This document shows, piece by piece, positions 13,201 through 25,200 of a stretch of 64,000 nucleotides of DNA. Origin of the DNA: Acanthococcus lagerstroemiae. Taxonomy: Eukaryota > Arthropoda > Insecta > Hemiptera > Eriococcidae. The position numbers and the translations under genes are program-made. Location: the NCBI GenBank assembly GCA_031841125.1, contig CM063112.1, positions 23,772,603 to 23,836,602 on the forward strand. Reading direction: 5' to 3'. Each line of letters opens with the position of its first letter. Position 1 is the first letter of the stretch. The notes under the pieces are model-generated. The model ran no database searches. It was not told the origin of the DNA and saw nothing but the letters and a program-made list of their open reading frames with translations.

Positions 13201-16200
13201 AGAAAATTATACCTTGAAAGAGAAAACAAAGAATTCAGAATCGGAAAATTCTATTTTAATGACCAGAGGGCTGCAATTTTTATGCGAATGCATATTTTTA
13301 TCTATGGCGTCTAGGTATAAGTTTCAAAAGATCTTCACGAATCACTGAATTCTGAGTCAAATGAGCAGCACTTCATCCTGCATATTTCGCATATTTTGAC
13401 ATTTACCGCATATTTTGCACCAATTCTGCTTATTTTTCAATTCCCCCCCCCCCCAAGAAAAGGTCGTTTTTTTAGTTCTGAGAATGATGTCCGACTCAAA
13501 AAAAAATTAAGAAGACTTAATGGTTAATGAATCAGTAGAAAAGTTTTTAGAAAAATATGTTCTTTTGCACGTGAGATAACCTTCCTCTTGCCCGCATCAC
13601 ATTCATCAATCCCTATCAAATTTCCTATAAAAAAGATCCTATACAACTTTTCTCTAAAATGCATATTTACCGAGATAATCACAGTAATGTGTAAAAGTTT
13701 TGAAGAGCCTAGCTTTTTATATTTTTTCTTTCATAACCGATATTTACTAGCTAAATCACAGATATCTGGGAAAATATCCACTTTAGGACCAAAATGCAAA
13801 TAACATAAAGTGTTCTTTGTTAAATTTTCTATAAAAAGGTTTTTTTACAACTTTTCTTTAAAAAAAAACATACGTATTTATCGAGATAATCGCAAAAATG
13901 GGTGGAATCTTCAAAAAACATAGGTTTTTATTATTATTTTATGGCTGAAATATCTATTAATGTCGAGTAACGCACACTACAATATAACTTCAGTCTCTGT
14001 CTGCTGGGGCAAGCGCCCAAGTTTGCCCCCCACCCCACTTGGCTACGCCCATGACAGTTTTTTGAGTACCTACTATAGAATATTAGTGTCCATTTCGGAG
14101 TGCGAGTGAACTTGGTAATATTCCATTTGTAGGGTGTGCTAATTCACTTTTTCTTCTTCTGTAGTCCAGAGCGCTTTCGGCTGTTATGCCAACATAAGTG
14201 GAGCACCCTAAGTGCAGGGCCGGATTTAGGATGGGGCCCATGGGGCCCAGGGCCCCAGGCCTCCACAAATTAGGGGCTTCTACAAAAGTCATGAAAGTGT
14301 CGTTATTACAAATATAATATGTTGTTCATATGTACTTTATGTGTACTTCGAATTATTTTTACTCGTAATTTTGAACTTCAGTTTTTTGTGTTGTTTTTTT
14401 TGGGGGGGGGGGGGGGTTGACACTTTGGTGCCTCCACATCTTTCTGGACCCCAGGGCCATGAAATCGTAAATCCGGCCTTGCCTAAGTGAGACTTTTTTC
14501 TTGTGGTCCTGTAGTAATATTCGAGAGTAGTACTGTATGGTGAACCTGTTTAGCCGTGTGCTCTTATTGGTTGTCTGTGATTACGCAGTCTGTCCAGTCA
14601 GTGAGTGTTATTAGTTGTGTGCTCCGATTGGTTGTCTGAAATTGTGCAGGCTGTCCAATCCGTGGGTGTTATGTTATTAGTTGGAATACGTTCTCGCTTT
14701 GGAAGTTACTTCTTGAGTTTATTAGGTTGTTTTGTTTTGTTTTTGCCTTTATTATTTCTAGTTGTTCTTTTCATTCTCTTTTTCTTATGTTGTTTTCTAT
14801 GTGTCGAATTTTGTACTTTTCTGTAAATTTGTCAGTGTTATGTCCCTGGTCATTGCAGTATTTTCCAAACAGTGATTTGTCATCATTTTCCTTTTGTGAT
14901 TTTTCATGTTCTTTGATTCTGGTTGTGAATAAAATGAAAAATCACAGAACTGCCGGGTATTTCGAAGCCGGTCGCTCACTTTTGCAATAGTGCAGTCGAC
15001 CTTCGTAGAGACAGCGCTAATGCCGAACTATATACTCGGAGTGGAATGCCGGGGAACCGCTACGCGTGATGACAGTAAGCAATAATTAGACCTCCTTAGC
15101 GTGGATTATGAAAATACACCAACCTTCCCGGTCAGCGGCTCATGGATACCTAGTTAACGTTTCAATTTTAGGCTCTTGCGCAAATATTTCATCAGTAGGG
15201 TAAGACCAACAATCCTAATACCGCTTGCAAATACAAGCCTTAAACAACTGCAAACACTTCATCTGCATGTGTCCATCTTCATCCCTTGAACGATGAGATG
15301 AAGAAAGACATGTGCAGAAGTGGTTACGTTGCTCGTGCAAGTAAGAAAACATCAGTACTTGAAAAGTGTCAGTTTTCGCTATGGACACTATAATAAATAA
15401 GACTACGATTTTTTAGCATATTTGTTCTTGTAATACTAGATAGCGCATATCCACATTATCTGGGCGCATCATGAGATTCTGAATCCGTATGCAAAAGCTT
15501 TTAGCGCATATTTTTGCATTAGGTCATAAATGCATAAAAACGCATATTTTCGCTGAAAAATAGCCGAATACCACATATTTGAGGTTGATAGCGCATATTT
15601 TCTCAAAAACTGGCCAAAAATCACTTCTATTGACAAAATTTCCACAATTTTCACAATTTTCTAAACAAAAATCGGAAAAAAAAACCGTCTGACAATTGCC
15701 GACAGAAATCCGACGGTGCCAGAGCTGCCAATTCTGACATTAAAAACGACACAAATGACAATTGCTTTAGCCAATCAGAACGCTGCGATGCAGTTTCTGA
15801 CGCAAAAATGGTTCTAAACCGACAAAATACTGGCAAAGTAGGCGGGGCATGCTTCCTTTGTCAGAAATTTGATGGTCCGATAATGTCATTATTGTCGGCC
15901 GACAGAAATTTTGTCAGATGGGGCAAGTAACAGGGTATTTGCTCTTTGATGTAAGCTGCTGGAAGAAGGTCGGCTGAAGACTATAAAATTAGAGACAAGA
16001 AAACAATACCTATCGGTAGTCACGTTTAAGGTCTTTTTTTTTTTCTGCATAAAAGCTTATTCAAGACTTTAAACTGCGAAGCTGCAAACTGCAAGTGCGA
16101 TTATTTAGAGTTGAAAAAATTAGTTGCGTTTTTGACGATTTAATGAAATAATCGTTAAAACGAATGGCTCTTATTGTAGCGCTTCGAAAACCCTACATTT

Positions 16201-19200
16201 CGATACCCACGAAGGTGCGGTTTTCTAACACATATTTTTGCATATTTTGACATTTTTTAGCGTATATTTATTGCGCATATTCTCGGTTTTTTAGCGCATA
16301 AAAATCCTAGCCCTAATAATAAACATTAGTACCCGAGGTCTACCCTACAGTAGGTACTCAACAAACTGTCATGGGCGTAGCCAGGTTGGGGGGGGGGGAA
16401 CTTGGGCGCTTGCCTCAGCAGACAGAGACTGAAGTTATATTGTAGTGTGCGTTACTCGACATTAATAGATATTTCAGCCGTAAAATAATAATAAAAATCT
16501 ATGTTTTTTGAAAATTCCGCAAATTTTTGCAATTATTTCAATAAATATGTTTTCTAAAGAAAAGTTGTAAAAAACTTTTTATGGAAAATTTAACAAAGAA
16601 TATTTTAAGTTATTTGCATTTTGGTCCAAAAGTGAATATTTTTCCAGATAACTGTGATTTATCTAGTAAATATCGGTTATGAAAGAAAAAATAACAAAAA
16701 GCCAGTTCACGCATTATTGCGATTATCTCGGTGAATATGCATTTCAGAAAAAAGTTGTGTAGGATCTTTTTTATAGGAAATTTAATAGGGAACATTCTAT
16801 GCCATACGCATTTTGATCCTGAAGTTGATATGTTCCGAGATATTTGCGGTTTTTGTAAAATCTCAGTATTACACATAACTGCAAGGTCAAAGCGGCACGG
16901 GTTAATGACCTCAGATTGAGCTCAAATTCTTCATGGCGAGTTTGTAGGTCCATTGGAACAAATTTCAGTGCGACCCTAATCAATTGGTGAAAACTTGTAA
17001 AATAAGGGACACCCTAATGCGCGTATTAAGGTAGGTGAGCTCAATAAGGCCCTAATTTAAGGTCTTGGCTCTCCAGACTCTCACGTAAGTGATTTCATGT
17101 TTTTCCTTTTTTGTGTTATAGTCGTCGACTGCAATATTTAAAAATTGGCTAGCTTGAAATTTTTTTATACTGCTCACTGCTCCACGTTCCTCAGATCTTC
17201 TAATAAAAATACCCCTTTTTCAAAACTTGGTAAGGCCAGCCCACCAAAGAAGGCTTGGCCTATAACCTAATAAGACCCAACCTAGTACCTAATAAGCCTG
17301 ACTTGAAATTCAGTAAATAAAAAGTTAAGCATGGTTCAAATAGAAATTTATGAGTAAGTTATAACTGAAGTGATAGTCTATTGATCTTACCAGGTTAGGC
17401 CTTATTAGGTTACATAACACTATTTTTCGTGAGTATCGCATACTTCGGTTCCAAATTACTCAAATTTCACTTTTCTGACGTCGATCGTTAACCAACTACC
17501 ACTACAACAACTATCCAATGTTTGATTTCTTGATAAATTCCATTTAATTAACACAATACTCGTATATCCTCCAAGTTACACAAAAATACACATCGGAGCA
17601 CTTTTACGTTATTGAAAAATCATCAACCGGCATATCTCGCATTAATGGACTAATATCTTGATAAAAACAATTGGACAGTGTTGCCATATCATGAAGGAAC
17701 AACTTTGCTGTACGTTTTAATGCAGTCTAAAGCATAGCAGTCAAGATTGGTATGTCAGGCTTTATATTGAGGATCCAGGCCTCATTGGGCTCATCTACCT
17801 TATGCAATAAAATTAGTTTTTTCCCCGTGAAAATGTACTATTATAGACGAAGAAGTATATTATTTTAGCGCATTCATATTAAATGGAGGGGGGAGGTCAT
17901 TTGTTTTCAGATTTTGATTTTGTTAGACACCCTGGTCTATGTATATTGCGAGTTAAGTGTATGGTACGGTACTACTAATTGCGGTATCACATGACACTAA
18001 TTCGTTTACAAATTTTTTATACCTACAAGTATAAATATAATTATTGGCCTTTGAATTAGGGGGGAGGGGTTATTTCGATCATTCTTATACCCCCCCCCCC
18101 ACCGGAAAATTTGGGGCTACGTATTACCCGTTTACCCCCCTCAGCGACGCCCATGGAATGAGGCAGTAGAAACCCGCAGAGTTGGTGGTGGCTTGTGCAT
18201 CTTATAGGCACTAGAGAAATAATTTGCGAATGCAGTAGCAATGTCCTGTCCAGTAATACAACATTGGCCATTATATTTCAATATTTTGCCATCATTAATC
18301 TTTTATTTTTACCACTGATGTTATTCCAAAATTCTTTTAGTTGCACCTGTATTGTTCACGTGTACAAACAACATACACAGGTAGTGGCCAGCAAAAACAT
18401 AACGACAGTTAACAACAAACGGTAACAGCTGTGCTACGTCGTGAATATTTAAATGCGTTCTTAAGTCGCTATATTGTAATTCACTCCGTGGCCAATCCTC
18501 CAGCTTACCTTCAAATTGAACCATTGCTTTCCTAATGAAGCACCTTATTTCCTTCCTTAATTTTTTAACAGAAAAATGGAATTACAAAAAGTTGATTCTT
18601 CCGAATTTAAGCCTTCCTTTGGGAAACAGAAATGGTTAACGTTCATGTTGAGTCGATAAAACTTCACCTACTGTTAATAGTTTTTGAGAGAAAAAGGGTG
18701 AGTATTGTAGAAAGTGTCTCAATCTTCCTCGCCACGTTCTATCAATTATAAATTCATTATATGTACGTTATACTTCACCTGAAAAAAACAACAACAAAAA
18801 CCGGAAAAATATAGAAAAATATAGAAAAATGGCAAACGCATCCTGTATAGGAGGAGAGGGTATTGGCATGCACGCGGTGGCCTTCTTGGTCCCATTCGGT
18901 CCTGCGATTAGAATTCTCTTTTCACGAAACGTCCGAGTACAGTTCACCCCTCCCGACTCCGCAGTTGTCAAAATCGACTAAAAACAACAATTTCACCTTG
19001 AATGTTCGCCGAGTTTGGTTCGACATGTAGAAAAAGGGCTGGAATTTTTTTCCAAATGTTAGCACGTCTTCACCTTACATCATGTAAACTACGCGAGCAT
19101 TTTGACAAGAAGTTTGAAATTGGGAACTCGTGCTTGGACGCACAATTGTGTGTGATTTTGCTTTTTTTTTTTTGTTCGTTATCCTGCAGTCGAAAAAGCA

Positions 19201-22200
19201 ACGCTTACCTTTCAGCCCTTTAATTCACTCGACATACCCCTCGCTTTCCTTCGTTTCTTAACAGCAATTAAAGCCCTCCCTTTTCCGCATTCGAACACAG
19301 CGTTGGAAACTGTCGGCGGAAAAGTTTCAGTTATCATTTTCATTTTGCTGATTATTCATTTAAAAAGCTACTTTCCGGCAACCGTTAGCATATTCATTTT
19401 CGAAATTATTCTAATAAAGTACACTCTAGCAGTCGCGCAGCGAACTTCATCCTATTCAACATTTTTCCGGCAGAATAAAACCTTTACTTTCTTTTTTCTC
19501 GTGGTGAAATTCAATTGCGTGTTTTACGAACGAAATAAAAAATTCTTTTCGATGATTCTCCAGTTTCTTTCCTCGTGTTTCATCGTCTTCCGGAAGGCAT
19601 AAGTGTACTTTTTTCTTTTACAGAGTATTATTTGTGCTCGGCTCGAAAGATACGAGTCGTGTCCGACCGAAGTGCTACGGGTTAAATTAATTTTGATGGA
19701 TTGATGATAAGATTATCAGTCTTACGACTGGTTTGATGCAGCTGTCTATTTTTCCCTATTTTGTGCAAGTTCTTTTATTTCGTAATAACACTTACATCTG
19801 ACATCCTTCATTATCTGCTCGACATACTGTAATCTTTGCCGACCTATCCAGTTCTTTCCTTCCACTCTTCCTTCTAGCAGCAGTGATATTATTTGTGGGT
19901 GCCTCAAATTATGCCCTATTAATTTATCTCTCTTTCTCTTCAGACAATTCCAAATATCCATTTTACTTCCTACTCTGCCAAGTACTTCCTTATTCCTTAT
20001 CTTATCCGTCCATTTGATGGTAAGTATCCGCCTATGGCACCACATCTCAAAAGCTTCGAACCTTCTCTGATTTTCTTATGGTCCAAGTTTCACATCTATA
20101 CAAGGCTACACTCCAAACATAAGTCTTCAAGAACAATTTTTTGATTTCGAAATTTTTATTTTATTTGAAAAGATTACTTCTTTGATAAAATGCTAATTTG
20201 GCTTGTGCTATTCTACTACTAATATCACTTTTACTCCTTCCATCTTCTGTTATTTTACTCCCGAATAGCAAAATTCGCTTACTTCCTCAATCTTTTCATG
20301 TCCAATATTTATATTTAAGTTATCATGTTCATATCGATTACATACCATTACTTTAGTTTTATTTTTATTTATTCTCATACGATATTCTATATTCAAAATA
20401 TCCTCCATTCTATTTATAATGTTTCCTTTCAGCTAGTAAGACAATATATCATCTTCAAACCTGAGCTCTCTATGTATAGAGACACCTACTTCAAATTTTT
20501 CTTTTATTTCTTTTATGGACCACTCTATGTACAGATTAAATAATACTGAAGATAAGAAGCACCCCTGCCTTACACATTTTTCTATATTAGCCTCCCCTTT
20601 CTCTCCTATTCTTTTTGAAAAAGTCCAGAGATGCCACGTACTAAAATCAAATACTAAGTATGTATTCTATTTAGGAAATTGCACTAAACCATGGGCATGA
20701 GACCTCTCCCCTAGAAATAGAAAATCACTAGGCCTTTAGGACCGAGAGGAGTACGCGAAAGAAAAATTGTCTCTTCTTCACTTGAAGGCGATGTGAAACA
20801 ATAGAGACTAAAATTACCTTTTGGCTTTCATACTTATGCTTTTGGATTTCATTAAAATGGCTCAGGACCAGGTGAAGACGACGAATTAAAAAATGCTTGG
20901 GATTGCCATGAATTAAAAAAATAAGGCAAATGTGAATCAGAGAACCATCACCATATGACAAAACATAACACTAAAAAAAAACGAGATGACTCCATCATTA
21001 GCAAACACCGTCGTCCATGGTGCAGTCCCGATGCATGTGGACAAAAGTTGGGGTGAGCCCCCAAGAACCCTTTGTACGGACCAATTAACTTACGTATGGT
21101 ATTGTCGCCAAGAATACGAAAACTCTGACTACTTTCACCAGCCGACCACCGCGATTAGTGGATTGCGTTAGCCGAACCTTCTTCGTTGCTTTCGAAACTT
21201 TTACCCGACCTATGAGGACTCAGCCCTTCTTTCCAGGGGCGAAACTATAGGGGTGAGGGTTGAAATTCCCCCAATAATTTGGCAGTCGGCAAATTTTAAG
21301 ACAGTTCATTTGGATTTTTCATTTTTTATGAATGTTTGTTTTATTTTTTTTTTTCGATTAAAAATTCGGCGATTTTTAATTTCTCTTGAGGGTTTTGTCG
21401 GCGAATTTTTAGTTTTCAAAAAGTATTTGTCGGTAAATTTTTCATCTTCACCTCCCCAAACTGAAAGTCAAATTTCGTTTCTGAAAATGGAGTACCCGGG
21501 ACTCCTGTTAAAGACTAGTCAGTCAAAAGCCGACGATTTTAAGCTGAGTATCGAACGTTGTCTGAAATGTTGAAACAAAGCTGAGATGTGGAAGGCATTT
21601 CGAAAATCTGAAAGTCGGTAGCAAACGTTGAATTTCGAATTTCAATGACCATGCTGTTCTTACTAGATTCTCTATTTGACATAGAGCCTAAAATTTACGA
21701 AAGTTGAAAATTTTATTAAAATCTAAAAGCAAGCTCGTAGCCAGCCATCTGCGATTGGTGGTGCTGACTGTTTACCAGCAGGGAGGGCTTGAAGATACAC
21801 ATATAATGTGAAGAGTTCTACGAGCCAGTGGTATAGTCAGGGGGCAAAGCAGGCAAATGCCCCCAAGGCACCTCAAATTGAATCTAAAATACGCAGAAAT
21901 AGGCAATTTCTCGCTTTATAACGCGTTTTTTTGAAAAATTTTCGCTCGAGTAGTAATTTTACCTTCATTTTCATACAATAGTTCTCTAATATCGGCGATT
22001 TAAAATAAATATTTCAATTTTCGACTTTGTCTCCCTTGAAAATCTTACTTTGCCCCCCCCCCCTCCCTGCAACACCACCGGAAAATCCTGGCTACGTCAC
22101 TGATTGAATTTGGTCTTAATATTCATAATCAAAACTGGTGATTCAACTTACCGACAACCTATTGAAAAAAAATTGAATAGATCGAGTGAAAGAAACTAAC

Positions 22201-25200
22201 ACTTATAGAACTATCAAATTTTCGAACTTTTGGAAGAAAAAAAACTCTATTTCTGTGGACTTATCTAGTTATCAGTTCTCAAACAGCTATTCAGGCACTT
22301 AGCCATCGATATTCAATGTGAACTGGATCGCTGGCCTACCACTGTGTTTGTGAATATTGTAATGTGACACAAGAAAAAGGCCTGCGTGTTGAACTCGGGC
22401 CCTTTTTTTGTGACACGTCACATATAAAGAACGACAAACATACGATTCTTCTATCTGTTTAAGCAAAATCAGAGTTGACAAATTTATAAACATTAAAATG
22501 TAGTGGAACAAAAAGTTTTGAACAAAACTAGCAAGAAAAATAGAAGGAATTCGTTATTTGTATTCACGAAATTTTGTCGCGGGAGGCTCCGGCAAGCGTT
22601 AGGGGGTGCTTAGTACCCCCTAGCACCACTCCGGCTAGAAACCTGGCGTAATGATGATTTTTTCAATGGTGGTATCTCTGCCTAGAGGGGGGGGGCTCAA
22701 GATACCTTTAGAGGGGGCTCAGCCCCAACTTGCCCAACCATGACTACGGAGCTGTCTAAATTTTGAAAGCAAAAGGCTTATTTTCCAATGTCACACACGC
22801 TGAATCCGATAGCAAATTTTATATTGTTTAATTTACGTGCTTTGGTCCTGGTGAATATAGAAGGAAAATTTAGTCTGGAACAAAAGTCAAAACTCCATGT
22901 GTTTTTCTCATAAGAACAAAAGGGAGCTTGTGGCACCGATTCTTCTAAATCCGATCAACCTATAACTTTGTAGTTTTTTTTTTTTTTTTAGACATATTTA
23001 TTGATTTTATTGGAACTAATTTAGGAGACGAATCAGAGGAAAATCAGAAAAAAAGGTCACCAAGAGTAAAAAATATTGTAACAATCACCTTAATGTGTAA
23101 AGGAAGTTGCGGGTTCCTCTCAAGTATTCCTAATATCCTAGACTAGGGTTTGCTCATGTCCGCAAACATGAGTGCTTGGGGGATAAGGTTCCAATCTGCA
23201 TTTGCAAGGACGAAACTATGGGGGGGGGAAGGTGAAAAAATCCCAATAATTTGACAGTTAGCCAATTTTGAAACTGTTCGTTTGAATTTTTCATTTTCTA
23301 AGGTATAATATTTTAATGAAGCCTGAAAAAATTTGGAATAAATTCGAAAGATCCTTGAAGTCTCAGAGAAGTTCGAAAGAGTCCTAGAAGATTTACATAA
23401 GTTAGAGGAGGAGGTCTTGATGGGTCAAAAGAGTCTTATTATCATAGTCTTAATTGAATTCAAGAAACCTCTCGGATGGTGTGTGTTTGCACAAGGGCCG
23501 AAGAAGGAGAATGTCTCAAGCGGCTCACTATAAAAAAGGCGCTTCAAAAATAAGGTAAAAAGAGGAACGAAGGAAGGAAGAAAAATAAAGAGTAGAAAAA
23601 AGGCAGACTTTTTTGACGGTACAAGGACGTTCTCAAAAATTAGTCTCCGGGCCCATATTTTGCTTCTGTTTTATTTATTTATTAATTTTTTTTAGTTAAA
23701 AAATTTCGGCGAACTCATAACAAGATCGGACGTCGAACGAAAACCCTCACGATAAGAAAAAATCAAATTTTAATTGGGAGCTGAACGCGAATGCTTTTAA
23801 CCCATTGCGAATTCCATGCCAAGTTCACGAAATGTATACACAACGAATGAAAGAAACGTTGCAACAATGTTGGATCCGACTACACGCTGTTCCCGGGTTG
23901 CTGCCCCACTGCGGGGGGAAACCATGACTTCTATGCGGATAGTGGTCATGGATGACGTATCCACATGATAAGCCGTTGTCGGCCCCCTCACTCCGTAACC
24001 GCGATGGTCGATCGAACCTATTTCGGGTCCATATGGGCTATAGAGGCACACAATTCCTCTATTACTGTAGACTGTGGGACCGTGACGTGACGTACCCCTG
24101 ATTCGGTACATAGCGTGAATTGTAACAGAAGAAATCCCCGCCGATGGTGGTATAGGTAAGGGTAGGGGTGGCACCTGAATTTCAGCTGGGCCCCCTCGGC
24201 TGAAATGTTCGCTTTGTGAAAAAAATCTCATTCCGAAATTTGGGCGGGACATCGGGCTTCTCGGGAAATTTCACTACATACTTATTGGCATCCTTGGTGG
24301 GGTGGGGTCACGGTCCATTTCACGAGAAATCTCTTTTTTTTTTCCCCAATCATACACTTTCTCGTAGGAGTTGACAATTTCGAGATATTCGCGGAAATCT
24401 GTTCGTTTTTATGAAAAGTTGAAAATGTGACTACTTCAAGGACATTTTTAGGGTAACTGTGCAGCATATACTCAATTGTGAGTATATCAGTTTAAAGGAA
24501 ACTCCACGAGAAATATTTTCTGCCTGAAACATTTTTTTCTAGGACTTCAACTTTTTGAAATATTTGCAAAAAACTGATTTTGAGGGACTAAAATGGGTCA
24601 CAGAAAAGTTAGCACACCTTTTTGGGGGCGGGATTTTGAACATGTCGTTTCTGACACCTACCCTGACATTTTATCAACAAAATCCGCTTTTGGCCCCCAA
24701 AGTGTTTTTATTCACCTTTTTTGTGCAGATATCGCCTCTATGGAAAACCGGGGTGGATTCGGACAGTTTTTACATTTTTTTATTTTACAGAAAAAATTGT
24801 GACGTAAATGAAATTTGGTAGCGCCATCGTAAAATTCAGATTTTGTACATGTAAAACAGTGTTGTTTTAAATTTTAATACCCCCCCCCCCCCCAAGAAAA
24901 AAATTGTTTGAACATTGTGCTTAATTGCTTAATTTTATCCGAATCCTCTTTTGCCGGGTGGATTCGGACACAGGGACGTACCGATGGAGGGAAGAGGGCA
25001 ACTGACTCCCCCCTGTAAGAATTTTTCACTCAGCAGTTGGGAAAATTTACCATTTCAGTCAGGTGAGTTAGGAAAAGCCAACAAGTTAAAACTTTTTTTT
25101 TGCTTCTTTTTGATTTGATACTTAGGAAATGAGTTGAGAAGTTGGGAAAACCCAACAATTCAAAAGGTTTTTCTTCTGTTGCTTTGATACTTGGGAATTT

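Noticed and set aside
13588..13803. Conserved small gene duplicated at 16610-16876
   Set aside because: Both frames belong to the arms of a noncoding inverted duplication and differ by stops and substitutions.
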